Assembly (NCBI GenBank): GCA_051001975.1
Contig: JBPCMU010000105.1
Span: 1 to 64,000, forward strand
Source of the DNA: DATAEG01 sp051001975
Lineage (GTDB): Bacteria > Actinomycetota > Actinomycetes > Mycobacteriales > Jatrophihabitantaceae
Reading direction: 5' to 3'
Length of the DNA stretch: 64,000 bases
The notes below the pieces were generated by a model. That model was not told where the DNA came from and made no database searches. It was given only the letters and a program-made list of their open reading frames with translations. Of this stretch, positions 18,702 to 26,869 are shown piece after piece. A program made the translations under genes and the position numbers. The first letter of the stretch is position 1; every line of letters starts with the position of its first letter.

Positions 18702-19886
18702 GTGTACGGAACCGTGGGCGAGCAGTTGCGCGCCACGCTGGCAGAGATCGAGTCGGCCGGACTGACCAAGCACGAGCGCGAACTCGGCTCGCCGCAGGCG
18801 GCCACAGTGCTCGCTCGAGGACAGCGCGTGCTGAACTTCTGCGCCAACAACTACCTCGGGCTGGCAGATCACCCGGACGTGCTCGCGGCCGCGCACCGTG
18901 CCCTGGACGAGTGGGGTTTCGGGATGGCCAGCGTGCGGTTCATCTGTGGCACGCAGACTCAGCACACCGAACTGGAAAGGCGTATCTCGCAGTTACTGCG
19001 CACCGAGGCGACGATCCTGTACTCGTCTTGCTTCGACGCGAACGGTGGCGTGTTCGAGGTGCTGCTCGACGACTCTGACGCGGTGATCTCCGACGAGCTC
19101 AATCACGCCTCCATCATCGACGGAATCAGGCTCTGCAAGGCGCGTCGGATGCGTTATCGCAACAGGGACATGGCCGATCTCGAAGCACAATTGCAGGGGG
19201 CGCAGGATGCCCGACGCCGGCTCATCGTCACCGACGGCGTCTTCTCGATGGACGGTTACCTGGCCCCGCTGCCGGAGATCTGCGAGCTGGCCGAGCAGTA
19301 CGACGCGCTGGTGATGGTGGACGACTCGCACGCGGTGGGTTTCGTCGGCCCCAACGGCGGCGGCACACCGGATCTGCATGGCGTCACCGATCGCGTCGAC
19401 ATCGTCTCCGGGACACTGGGCAAGGCGCTCGGCGGAGCATCCGGTGGGTACATCAGCGCCCGGCAGGAGGTCGTCGATCTACTACGGCAGCGTTCCCGGC
19501 CGTACCTGTTCTCCAACGCTGTCGCACCTTCTGTGGTGGCCGGCTCGCTTGCTGCGCTCGACCTGGTTGCCGGCAGCGGGGAGCAGCGCGAAACCCTGCG
19601 TGCCAACACGGCATTGTTCCGCAGCCGGATGACCGAGGAGGGCTTCGACGTGCTCGACGGCGAGCACCCGATCGTCCCGGTGATGTTCGGTGACGCCGCG
19701 TTAGCCGCCCGGGTCGCAGACGCGATGCTGGCCGAAGGCGTCTACGTGATCGCGTTCTCCTACCCGGTCGTTCCGCAGGGCAAGGCCCGCATCCGGGTAC
19801 AGCTGTCCGCCGCGCACTCCGCCGCGGACGTCGAGCGTTGTATCTCCGCCTTCGTCACCGCACGCGCGGGCACTAGCTCGGGGTGA
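18702..19886 (+). CDS. kbl: Glycine C-acetyltransferase (2-amino-3-ketobutyrate CoA ligase)
   Basis: A 394-residue PLP enzyme of the alpha-oxoamine synthase family that cleaves 2-amino-3-ketobutyrate with CoA to glycine and acetyl-CoA. Seen: FCANNYLGLADHPDV, GFGMASVRFICGTQ, VMVDDSHAVGFVG and the PLP-lysine motif SGTLGKALGGASGGY (Lys about 241). The KBL-specific length and the tdh neighbour separate it from BioF. GTG 18702 starts 5 bp after tdh. The 3' end overlaps the convergent vapC-like gene by 14 bp. Confidence 0.95.
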   Translation: MYGTVGEQLRATLAEIESAGLTKHERELGSPQAATVLARGQRVLNFCANNYLGLADHPDVLAAAHRALDEWGFGMASVRFICGTQTQHTELERRISQLLRTEATILYSSCFDANGGVFEVLLDDSDAVISDELNHASIIDGIRLCKARRMRYRNRDMADLEAQLQGAQDARRRLIVTDGVFSMDGYLAPLPEICELAEQYDALVMVDDSHAVGFVGPNGGGTPDLHGVTDRVDIVSGTLGKALGGASGGYISARQEVVDLLRQRSRPYLFSNAVAPSVVAGSLAALDLVAGSGEQRETLRANTALFRSRMTEEGFDVLDGEHPIVPVMFGDAALAARVADAMLAEGVYVIAFSYPVVPQGKARIRVQLSAAHSAADVERCISAFVTARAGTSSG

Positions 19887-20298
19887 TCAGACGGACCGTT
19901 GGGAAGTAGGTCCGGTAACGGCGCGCGTCCCGAGTCAGCAGATGCAGTCCCCCTACTGCCGCGTGCGCCCCGATGTAGAAGTCAGGTAGCGGCGAGCGAC
20001 GTGAACCCCGGCTTGCCCGATAGCTGGCGAAGGCCCGCGCGGCCAAGAATCCAGCCTGGTAGGGCAGCGCCGCCCGCGTGAACAGACTTTCCGGCAGCGC
20101 GGTGTCGAGATCCTCGATGCGGTCGTAGTTCAGCGACACCTCCGCGTAGACGATCGGGTTGACGAAGAGGGTCCCGACGCGGGCTTGGTCGGCGAGGGCC
20201 GCCGCCGACCAGTCGAACCAGGTCTCATCCTCGGTCGCGATGTCGAGGATGACGTTCGAGTCGACCAGACACCCGGCATGAGCAACCGGGTCAGCCAC
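19873..20298 (-). CDS. PIN-domain ribonuclease toxin (VapC-type)
   Basis: A 141-residue PIN domain with the expected acidic residues: Asp in GCLVDSNVILDIA (about residue 13), Glu in NPIVYAEVSLNY, Asp in SPLPDFYIGAHA and the last in LLTRDARRY. VapC toxins cleave tRNA or rRNA using Mg2+. It starts at 20298 with an 8-bp overlap of the antitoxin gene, so the pair is translationally coupled with antitoxin first. The 3' end overlaps kbl on the other strand by 14 bp. The RNA target cannot be deduced. Confidence 0.88.
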   Translation of the reverse strand: MADPVAHAGCLVDSNVILDIATEDETWFDWSAAALADQARVGTLFVNPIVYAEVSLNYDRIEDLDTALPESLFTRAALPYQAGFLAARAFASYRASRGSRRSPLPDFYIGAHAAVGGLHLLTRDARRYRTYFPTVRLITPS

Positions 20299-20518
20299 GG
20301 GTCAGCGCAAGCAACTCGTCCGTGGTCATGGTTCGGTTGCCGGTTCGGCGCAGGCTCTGCACTGCGTGGTCTCCGCGGTCAGGACGCGTGCTCGCAGCGG
20401 CCTCGATGACGACCGCCCCACGTCGCTCCAGGAACTGGACCTCCGTGTCCGGTAGGAGACCGTACTTCGCCCGAAGCCGCTGGGGGATCGTCACCTGACC
20501 CTTGGATGTGATTCGCAT
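20291..20518 (-). CDS. AbrB/SpoVT-type antitoxin (VapB-like)
   Basis: A 75-residue protein beginning MRITSKGQVTIPQRLRAKYG, the swapped-hairpin AbrB/MazE DNA-binding domain, followed by a C-terminal toxin-binding tail. An open frame continues upstream, but ATG 20518 starts the conserved domain exactly. TACGAT lies 7 nt before the ATG, so the mRNA is probably leaderless. As in other vapBC loci it should bind its own promoter. The stop overlaps the toxin start by 8 nt. Confidence 0.88.
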   Translation of the reverse strand: MRITSKGQVTIPQRLRAKYGLLPDTEVQFLERRGAVVIEAAASTRPDRGDHAVQSLRRTGNRTMTTDELLALTRG

Positions 20519-20525
20519 GGTAGGG

Positions 20526-20531
20526 ATCGTA
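20526..20531 (-). promoter_or_regulatory. -10 element of the vapBC-type operon (probable leaderless mRNA)
   Basis: On the reverse strand TACGAT ends 7 nt before ATG 20518, and no Shine-Dalgarno sequence is present in between. No convincing -35 was found. Confidence 0.45.
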
Positions 20532-20572
20532 CTCTTACTTTCCGATGTAATACCGCATCCCCGGTCGACGGG

Positions 20573-20610
20573 TTCACGAACGCGAAACATCTGCGGCGCA
20601 ACCGCGAAAC
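20573..20610 (+). promoter_or_regulatory. GlnR-type nitrogen box upstream of amtB
   Basis: The layout is TTCAC-6 bp-GAAAC-6 bp-GGCGC-6 bp-GAAAC. This matches the actinobacterial GlnR consensus gTnAc-n6-GaAAc-n6-GtnAC-n6-GaAAc in spacing at every position. Both GAAAC half-boxes are perfect and the first gTnAc box matches 4 of 5; the third box is weak. GlnR activates amtB-glnK-glnD under nitrogen limitation in streptomycetes and mycobacteria. It sits 61 bp before the amtB start, consistent with an activator site. glnR itself is not in the window. Confidence 0.75.
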
Positions 20611-20670
20611 ACTATTAGCACACTCTGTGCGTCGAGTAAGTCGTATCGACGATCTCTCTAACTGGGGGGA

Positions 20671-22053
20671 ATGCGCACAGTGACAACAGAAGTTGTGGCG
20701 GCAGCACCGCCGATCTCGCTCGACTCCGGAAACACCGCCTGGATTCTCGCCTCTGCCGCGCTGGTCATGCTGATGACCCCCGGCCTGGCGTTCTTCTACG
20801 GCGGGCTGGTGCGGGCCAAGAACGTGCTCAACATGCTGATGATGAACTTCATCTGCCTGGCAGTCGTCGGTGTGCTCTGGACGTTCTACGGCTTCAGCCT
20901 GGCGTTCGGCCAGTCCAGGTGGAGCGGTGTGATCGGCTACACCCACGAGTTCATCGGACTGGGCAACCAGGGGGTGATGTCCAGTTTCTGGAGCGCGGCC
21001 GGCGTACCCGTCCTGGTGTTCTCGATGTTCCAGCTGATGTTCGCGATCATTACTCCGGCGCTCATCTCCGGCGCGATCGCAGACCGGGTGAAGTTCGTCG
21101 GCTGGATCGTGTTCGTCGGGTTCTGGGTGACGCTGGTGTACTTCCCGGTGGCCAACTGGGTGTTCGGCACGGGCTGGATCTTCAACAAGCTGCGCGCCGA
21201 GGACTTCGCCGGTGGCACGGCGGTGCACACGAACGCCGGTGCTGCGGCGCTGGCCTTGGTGCTGGTGCTCGGTAAGCGCCGCGGTTGGCGCAAGGACCCG
21301 ATGAAGCCGCACAACGTGCCGTTCGTGCTGCTCGGCGCATCCCTGCTGTGGTTCGGCTGGTACGGCTTCAACGCCGGGTCCGAAGGCGGCGCGGATGCTG
21401 TCGCGGGGTTGGCCTTCGCCACGACCACCGTCGCGACCTGTGCGGCAGTGCTGGGCTGGCTGCTGGTGGAGAAGATCCGGGACGGTAAGCCGACGACTGT
21501 CGGAGCCGCATCCGGCGCGGTGGCCGGTCTGGTCGCCATCACCCCCGCGTGTGGCTACGTGTCGCCGATGGGCGGGATCGGTATTGGTCTCATCGCCGGC
21601 ATCCTCTGCGCATTGGCGATCGGTCTGAAGTTCAAGTTCGGCTTCGACGACGCGCTCGACGTGGTCGGCGTGCACCTCGTCGGCGGCATCACCGGCACCC
21701 TGCTCATCGGCATCGTCGGCTTCGACCACGGTGGCCTGGCCGGCGGCGTGGAGGCCAAGCGTGGCCTGCTCTACGGCGGCGGGCTGACCCTGCTGTGGGT
21801 GCAGTTGATCGCGGCGGCAGCGGTGTTCGCCTATTCCTTCGTGGTCACCTACCTCATCGGGACCGTGCTGAAGAAGATCGGCATACTAAGGGTCAGCGAG
21901 GAGACGGAGTACACCGGTCTCGACGAAGTCGAGCACGCGGAGACTGCCTACACCTTCTCTGACGTGCTTGGTGGCTCAATGATCGGATCCGGGACCGGCG
22001 TCGCCAGTCCGTCCAGCCAGCCAGTGGCCGAGTCGGCCGGACAGGGGGCCTGA
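20671..22053 (+). CDS. amtB: Ammonium transporter AmtB
   Basis: A 460-residue integral membrane ammonium channel with about 11 membrane segments. Family motifs seen are TPGLAFFYGGLVRAKN, WTFYGFSLAFG, GGTAVHTNAGAAAL (with a conserved pore His), WFGWYGFNAGS, the signature region ITPACGYVSPMGG and DALDVVGVHLVGGI with the second pore His. ATG 20671 follows ACTGGGGGGA; a GTG 9 nt further is possible. The C-terminal cytoplasmic tail ends in a Ser/Pro-rich stretch. It lies 4 bp before glnK, whose product blocks the channel when nitrogen is sufficient. Confidence 0.96.
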   Translation: MRTVTTEVVAAAPPISLDSGNTAWILASAALVMLMTPGLAFFYGGLVRAKNVLNMLMMNFICLAVVGVLWTFYGFSLAFGQSRWSGVIGYTHEFIGLGNQGVMSSFWSAAGVPVLVFSMFQLMFAIITPALISGAIADRVKFVGWIVFVGFWVTLVYFPVANWVFGTGWIFNKLRAEDFAGGTAVHTNAGAAALALVLVLGKRRGWRKDPMKPHNVPFVLLGASLLWFGWYGFNAGSEGGADAVAGLAFATTTVATCAAVLGWLLVEKIRDGKPTTVGAASGAVAGLVAITPACGYVSPMGGIGIGLIAGILCALAIGLKFKFGFDDALDVVGVHLVGGITGTLLIGIVGFDHGGLAGGVEAKRGLLYGGGLTLLWVQLIAAAAVFAYSFVVTYLIGTVLKKIGILRVSEETEYTGLDEVEHAETAYTFSDVLGGSMIGSGTGVASPSSQPVAESAGQGA

Positions 22054-22057
22054 ACAC

Positions 22058-22396
22058 ATGAAGGTCGTCACCGCGATCATCAAGCCGTTCAAGCTCGACG
22101 ACGTGAAGGCCGCGTTGGAGACGCTCGGGGTGCACGGCCTGACCCTCAGTGAAGTGAGCGGCTTCGGCAGGCAGAAGGGCCACACCGAGGTCTACCGCGG
22201 TGCGGAGTACACCGTCGACCTGGTGCCGAAGGTGAAGGTCGAGGTGCTGGTCGGCGACGAGGATTCCCTCGACGTGGTCGCCGCCATCGTCGAAGCGGCG
22301 CGCACCGGCAAGATCGGCGACGGCAAAGTGTGGGTGACCCCGGCTGATCTGGTGGTCCGGGTCCGCACAGGTGAGCGCGACGCCGACGCCCTCTGA
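22058..22396 (+). CDS. glnK: Nitrogen regulatory protein PII (GlnK/GlnB)
   Basis: A 112-residue PII trimer subunit: MKVVTAIIKPFKLDDVKAAL, the T-loop GRQKGHTEVYRGAEY with the modifiable Tyr51, and the C-terminal GKIGDGKVWV plus RVRTGERDADAL. It senses ATP/ADP and 2-oxoglutarate and controls AmtB. In actinobacteria GlnD adenylylates Tyr51 instead of uridylylating it. The 3' end overlaps glnD by 26 nt, so translation of the modifying enzyme is tied to its target. Confidence 0.97.
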   Translation: MKVVTAIIKPFKLDDVKAALETLGVHGLTLSEVSGFGRQKGHTEVYRGAEYTVDLVPKVKVEVLVGDEDSLDVVAAIVEAARTGKIGDGKVWVTPADLVVRVRTGERDADAL

Positions 22397-24698
22397 CGGG
22401 GCGAGCATCGGGCCGGACCGCGCGCAGACGCTGCGTGCGGTCCGGCAGGGCGTCCTCGCCCGGCCGGACTGCACCGGCGTCGAATTGCGTACGGCCCTCG
22501 CCGCGGGCTACGACGAGTGGCTGATCGAGGCGCTCCCGCAGCGCCCCGGCGTGGCGCTGATCGCCGTAGGCGGCCTGGGTCGTCGGGAGCTGGCGCCGTA
22601 CTCCGACCTGGATCTGGTGCTCCTGTGTGCCAAGGGCGTGAAGGACGTCGGTGCAATCGCCGACGTGGTCTGGTACCCGATCTGGGACTCCCGGATCGGG
22701 CTGGATCATTCGGTGCGCACGATCGATCAGGCGCTCACCGTCGCGAGCACAGACATGAAGGCGATGCTCAGCCTGCTCGACCTGCGGCATGTCGCGGGTG
22801 AGCCGGCACTGTCCGGTGAGCTGAGGGAGCGGGCACTGGGGCAGTGGCGCGGGTCAGCCGCGAAGCGGATCGGCGAACTGGCCGAGCTGTGTCGCACCCG
22901 CGGCGCGAGTGTCGGAGAGGTCGCGTTCGCCCTGGAACCGGAGCTCAAGCAAGGTCGCGGCGGTTTGCGCGACTGGCATGCGCTGCGTGCGCTGGCGATG
23001 GGTCAACTCGTCGATGTGCCGGAGCCGGTTCGCGCAGCCGGGCAGCTACTTCTGGACGTGCGCGGCGAGCTGCAGCGGATTGTCGGATCGGCCGAGGATG
23101 TGCTGCGGCTTCAGGAGCAGGCAACCGTCGCCACTGCCCTCGGCATGGACAGCGATAACGATTTGCTGCGCGCGGTGAATGAGGCGGGCCGCACCATCAG
23201 CCTTGCACTGGATCGGGCGTGGCGACGGGTGCCGGCCTCGACCCGCCGCCGGGGGACGCGCCTGCCGTGGCGAGCGAATACTTCGCGCCGACCTGTGGCG
23301 CACAACGTCGTGAGCCAGGACGGTGAGATCGTCCTGGCCCTGAGCGCCGACCCGTGGGTGGATCCGGTGCTGCCGTTGCGGGCTGCGCGGGCAGCGGCCG
23401 AGCACAACGAGCCGCTCGCCCCCTTCACCTTGGACCGCTTGGTCAGCGAGACCGCGCCGCTGACGCTGCCGTGGCCGGGTGAGGCGCGCGCCGAGTTCGT
23501 CGGGTTGCTCGGTGCGGGTCGACGAGCGGTGCCGGTGCTCGAGTCTCTGGATCAGGCCGGGCTGATGACCCGGATGTTCCCGGAATGGGAGCACGTCCGG
23601 TTCGCCCCGCAGCGCAATCCTGTGCACCGCTTCACCGTGGAGCGCCACCTGATGGAGACCGCCGCGCAAGCCGCGGAGCTGACCCGAAGCGTGCTCCGCC
23701 CGGATCTGCTGCTGGTCGGCGCACTGTTCCATGACATCGGCAAGGCACTGCCCGGGGACCATTCCGTCGTCGGAGCTCGTCTCGTCGAATCGATCGCTCC
23801 GCGCCTCGGCTTCGACGCCGACGATTCCCGGCACATCGCCACCCTCGTTCGCCATCACCTGTTGCTGGCGCACACCGCCACCCGACGTGATCTCGATGAT
23901 GAGAAGACCATCGACATTGTCATCGATGCGCTCGGCGGGTCGGCCGAGGTGCTGGACGAGCTGGCCGCGCTGACCCGGGCCGACGCGGCCGCCACCGGGC
24001 CCGGCGCCTGGAGCGACTGGAAGGGTGCGTTGGTGGCGGACCTGGTGGGCCGCGTGCACGCCGCGATGGCCGGCGAGCCACCGCCCGATCCGACCTCCGA
24101 GCTGGACGAGAGCCGCGCCGCGTTGGCTGCCGCGGGAGTCTTGGGGATCGAGCGGACGGGTGAGCAGTTGCTCGTCGCGGCACCCGACGCGCCCGGCCTG
24201 CTGTCGACCACCGCCGGCGTCCTCGCGCTGCACTCGCTGGACGTCCGCTCGGCCACCGTGGCCACCCATCACGGGATGGCGATGAATGCCTTCGTCGCGA
24301 TCCCGCGGTTCGGTTCGTTCCCGGAGATGGCGACGCTGCGTGGCGACCTCGCCCGTTCCCTGGACGGCACACTGCCGCTGGCCGAGCGGCTGAGCACGAA
24401 GGACGCGTCCTACGCCGACCCGGCTCGCGGACACGGCCCGCCGCCGAAGGTGCTGTGGTTCGACGACGAGGCCACCGAAGCAACCATTGTCGAGATCCGC
24501 GCCGAGGACTCCTTCGGCCTGCTGCATCGCCTCACCGCTGCACTCGAGGAGTGCGCGCTGGACGTTCGGTCCGCGAGGATCTCCACTCTCGGCGGGTCGG
24601 TCGTCGACGCGTTCTACGTGACGGGCGGCGACGGTGGCCCAGTGTCTGCTGAGGTGCGTCGCACCGCGAGCCGGCGGCTCCTGGCTGCTGCTGGGTAG
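22371..24698 (+). CDS. glnD: PII nucleotidyltransferase/deadenylylase GlnD
   Basis: A 775-residue bifunctional sensor that modifies and demodifies PII. Domains in order: nucleotidyltransferase with GGLGRRELAPYSDLDLVLL (about residues 67-85), a middle helical domain, an HD phosphohydrolase (LFHDIGKALPGDHS near residue 450, VRHHLLLAHTA) and two C-terminal ACT domains that bind glutamine (LLVAAPDAPGLLSTTAGVLA and TIVEIRAEDSFGLLHRLT). GTG 22371 overlaps glnK by 26 nt. Mycobacterial and streptomycete homologs act as adenylyltransferases, the likely activity here. Confidence 0.95.
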   Translation: MSATPTPSDGASIGPDRAQTLRAVRQGVLARPDCTGVELRTALAAGYDEWLIEALPQRPGVALIAVGGLGRRELAPYSDLDLVLLCAKGVKDVGAIADVVWYPIWDSRIGLDHSVRTIDQALTVASTDMKAMLSLLDLRHVAGEPALSGELRERALGQWRGSAAKRIGELAELCRTRGASVGEVAFALEPELKQGRGGLRDWHALRALAMGQLVDVPEPVRAAGQLLLDVRGELQRIVGSAEDVLRLQEQATVATALGMDSDNDLLRAVNEAGRTISLALDRAWRRVPASTRRRGTRLPWRANTSRRPVAHNVVSQDGEIVLALSADPWVDPVLPLRAARAAAEHNEPLAPFTLDRLVSETAPLTLPWPGEARAEFVGLLGAGRRAVPVLESLDQAGLMTRMFPEWEHVRFAPQRNPVHRFTVERHLMETAAQAAELTRSVLRPDLLLVGALFHDIGKALPGDHSVVGARLVESIAPRLGFDADDSRHIATLVRHHLLLAHTATRRDLDDEKTIDIVIDALGGSAEVLDELAALTRADAAATGPGAWSDWKGALVADLVGRVHAAMAGEPPPDPTSELDESRAALAAAGVLGIERTGEQLLVAAPDAPGLLSTTAGVLALHSLDVRSATVATHHGMAMNAFVAIPRFGSFPEMATLRGDLARSLDGTLPLAERLSTKDASYADPARGHGPPPKVLWFDDEATEATIVEIRAEDSFGLLHRLTAALEECALDVRSARISTLGGSVVDAFYVTGGDGGPVSAEVRRTASRRLLAAAG

Positions 24699-24734
24699 GA
24701 GCGGCATCGTCTCGTGGAGCGGGAGGTTTTCGCC

Positions 24735-24795
24735 GCCGAGAGGGAGCTTTTGGTCACCTCCATCGGCGTGTCGCTACGGAAGCCTCCCTCTCGGC
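24735..24795. repeat. 12-bp perfect inverted repeat after glnD
   Basis: GCCGAGAGGGAG (24735-24746) is repeated in reverse complement at 24784-24795, with a 37-nt spacer. It lies between glnD and the phosphotransferase gene. There is no T-run, and the loop is long for an intrinsic terminator, so a protein-binding site or a structured 3' end are both possible. Confidence 0.45.
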
Positions 24796-24868
24796 ACAAG
24801 GAAGCGACCCAACCCAGAACGCGATGAGCGCTTGCGCGAGCAACCGACTAAGGGATCGATGAGCACAG

Positions 24869-24874
24869 TAGGGT
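24869..24874 (+). promoter_or_regulatory. -10 element of a probable leaderless transcript (phosphotransferase)
   Basis: TAGGGT ends 7 nt before ATG 24882 with no Shine-Dalgarno site in between, so the transcript is expected to start at the ATG. Confidence 0.5.
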
Positions 24875-24881
24875 CCGTCCG

Positions 24882-25916
24882 ATGACCGATCCGGCTGGGC
24901 TCGACCTCGCGGCGTTGCGCGCCTGGGTGGACCGCGAAGCCCCGGTCGGGTTTGCTCCCGCCGGGCCGCTGCGCGCCGAGGTGATCACCGGCGGTCGCTC
25001 GAACCTCACCTACTGCGTCACCGACGGCACGACGACGTGGGTGCTTCGCCGTCCGCCGCTGGGTCACGTGTTGCCGACCGCGCACGACATGGCGCGGGAG
25101 TTCCGGGTGATCTCCGGCCTGGCCGGGACCAATGTTCCGGTGCCCACACCGATCGCGTTGTGCGCCGATCCGGACGTGCTGGGGGCGCCGTTCTATGTGA
25201 TGGATTTCATCGATGGCGTCGTGCTGGACACCTCCGAGCGCATCGCCGACCTCGATGAGGCGCACGCCCGCACTGTCGGGACCGAACTCATCGACACGCT
25301 CGTGGCGCTGCACGCGGTGGATCCCGTCGCCGTCGGGCTCGGCGACTTCGGCCGCCCGGACGGATTCCTGAGGCGGCAGGTGGAGCGCTGGCACAAGCAG
25401 TCGCTGGCCTCGCAACAGGCTCCCCGCAAACTGGAGACCGAAGTCATCGACGCGCTGCGGATATCAGCGCCCGAGTCGCCCGAACCGGCGATCGTGCACG
25501 GCGACTACCGGCTGACCAATGTCCTGTTCGACGCGGCCGCCGACCGGATCCTGGCGGTCGTCGATTGGGAGATGGCCACGCTGGGCGATCCGCTGACCGA
25601 CGCCGGACTGCTGTTCGTCTACCACCGGCTGTCCGAGCAGGACAGCGGTGTGATGCCCGCGATGCGCCCGGCCGACGGATTCCTGTCGGCCGACGAACTG
25701 CTGGCCAGGTACGGCGCGCAGTCCGGGCGGGACCTGGACGCGATCGCCTGGTACATCGCGTTCGGCTTCTACAAGCTGGCCATCATCTCCGAAGGCATCG
25801 CCGCACGATTCGCGCAGGGGTTGACGGTAGGCGCGGGCTTCGAGCAGTTCGGCGCACGGGTGCCCGTCCTGCTCGGTCAGGCGAGGGACGCGTTGCGGGA
25901 CCGGCCTACCGGCTGA
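24882..25916 (+). CDS. APH-fold phosphotransferase (ACAD10/11-associated type)
   Basis: A 344-residue kinase-like protein of the aminoglycoside/choline phosphotransferase fold. Seen: GGRSNLTYCVTDG (nucleotide loop), LRRPPLGHVLPTAHDM, the catalytic loop IVHGDYRLTNVLFD (Asp and Asn) and the metal-binding DWEMATLGDPLTDAG. This subgroup usually accompanies acyl-CoA dehydrogenases and is proposed to phosphorylate hydroxy-acyl groups in fatty acid catabolism; it is not an antibiotic-resistance gene. The next gene is an SDR reductase, fitting a lipid role. Substrate unproven. Confidence 0.85.
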   Translation: MTDPAGLDLAALRAWVDREAPVGFAPAGPLRAEVITGGRSNLTYCVTDGTTTWVLRRPPLGHVLPTAHDMAREFRVISGLAGTNVPVPTPIALCADPDVLGAPFYVMDFIDGVVLDTSERIADLDEAHARTVGTELIDTLVALHAVDPVAVGLGDFGRPDGFLRRQVERWHKQSLASQQAPRKLETEVIDALRISAPESPEPAIVHGDYRLTNVLFDAAADRILAVVDWEMATLGDPLTDAGLLFVYHRLSEQDSGVMPAMRPADGFLSADELLARYGAQSGRDLDAIAWYIAFGFYKLAIISEGIAARFAQGLTVGAGFEQFGARVPVLLGQARDALRDRPTG

Positions 25917-25978
25917 GATTCGCGGCTGGCACCATCCGGAATAGCAACGGGCATGGACGGCGAAGGAGAAGTGACGGG

Positions 25979-26743
25979 ATGGCGGGAGTGCAGGATCGGG
26001 TCGCGCTGGTGACCGGCGGCGCGCAGGGCATCGGGGCGGCGATCGCCGCGCGGCTCGCCGACGGCGGTGCCAAAGTCGCTGTGGCCGACCTCAACGCCGA
26101 GGCCGCAGCGGCCACCGCCGCGAGCATCACCGAGGCGGGTGGCAGCGCGATCGGCATCGGCTGCGATGTGTCCGAGCGCGACCAGGTGCAGGCTGCGGTG
26201 GACCGGGTCGCCGCCGAGTTCGGCGGACTGCACATCCTGGTCAACAATGCCGGCGTGCTGCGCGACAACCTGTTGTTCAAGATGTCCGACGACGACTGGA
26301 TGACGGTCATGAACGTGCACCTGCGTGGCGCCTTCCTCGCCACCCAAATCGCGCAGAAGCACATGGTCGCGGCGAAGTACGGCCGGATCATCTCGATGTC
26401 GTCCACGTCGGCGCTGGGTAACCGCGGCCAGGCGAACTATGCAACAGCGAAGGCCGGGCTGCAGGGGTTCACGAAGACGCTGGCCATCGAACTGGGCCCA
26501 TTCGGGATCACCGCCAACGCGATCGCGCCGGGATTCATCGAGACCGCGATGACGAAGGCGACGGCGGAGCGGATCGGGGTGACCATCGAGGCGATGCGGG
26601 AGAATGCCGCGGCGGCAAACCCGGTGCGCCGCGGGGGAGTGCCCGACGACATCGCCAACGCGGCGGCGTTCTTCGCCGCCGAAGAATCTGGTTACGTCAC
26701 CGGGCAGGTGCTCTACGTGGACGGTGGCCGCGGTCTGCACTGA
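25979..26743 (+). CDS. Short-chain dehydrogenase/reductase (FabG-like 3-oxoacyl reductase)
   Basis: A 254-residue classical SDR: cofactor motif TGGAQGIGAAIA near the N-terminus, DVS after strand 4, NNAGVLRDNLLFKM and the catalytic Ser (SMSSTSALGN), Tyr about 154 and Lys about 158 (NYATAKAG). The Ala/Asp pattern VAVADLNAE after strand 2 suggests NAD(H) preference. ATG 25979 has GAAGGAG 8 nt upstream; a longer open frame upstream is a shadow of the phosphotransferase. A 3-ketoacyl/3-hydroxyacyl reductase is the best guess given the neighbour. Confidence 0.9.
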   Translation: MAGVQDRVALVTGGAQGIGAAIAARLADGGAKVAVADLNAEAAAATAASITEAGGSAIGIGCDVSERDQVQAAVDRVAAEFGGLHILVNNAGVLRDNLLFKMSDDDWMTVMNVHLRGAFLATQIAQKHMVAAKYGRIISMSSTSALGNRGQANYATAKAGLQGFTKTLAIELGPFGITANAIAPGFIETAMTKATAERIGVTIEAMRENAAAANPVRRGGVPDDIANAAAFFAAEESGYVTGQVLYVDGGRGLH

Positions 26744-26869
26744 CCCCGCGCGGTCAGTCTCGGGTGAGTGCCTCCTTGCCTTTGGCCCGGGTCCGGTACC
26801 CGTGCTGCCGGTGAGAAAATTGGGCTAGCGTGATGTGGACGTTTCCTGCAACCGAAAGGGCCATGCGCA

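Noticed and set aside
24735..24795. Intrinsic terminator after glnD
   Set aside because: Loop of 37 nt and no U-tract; kept only as an inverted repeat.
24882..25916. Aminoglycoside resistance gene
   Set aside because: Motifs fit the ACAD10/11-associated phosphotransferase group and the context is lipid metabolism.
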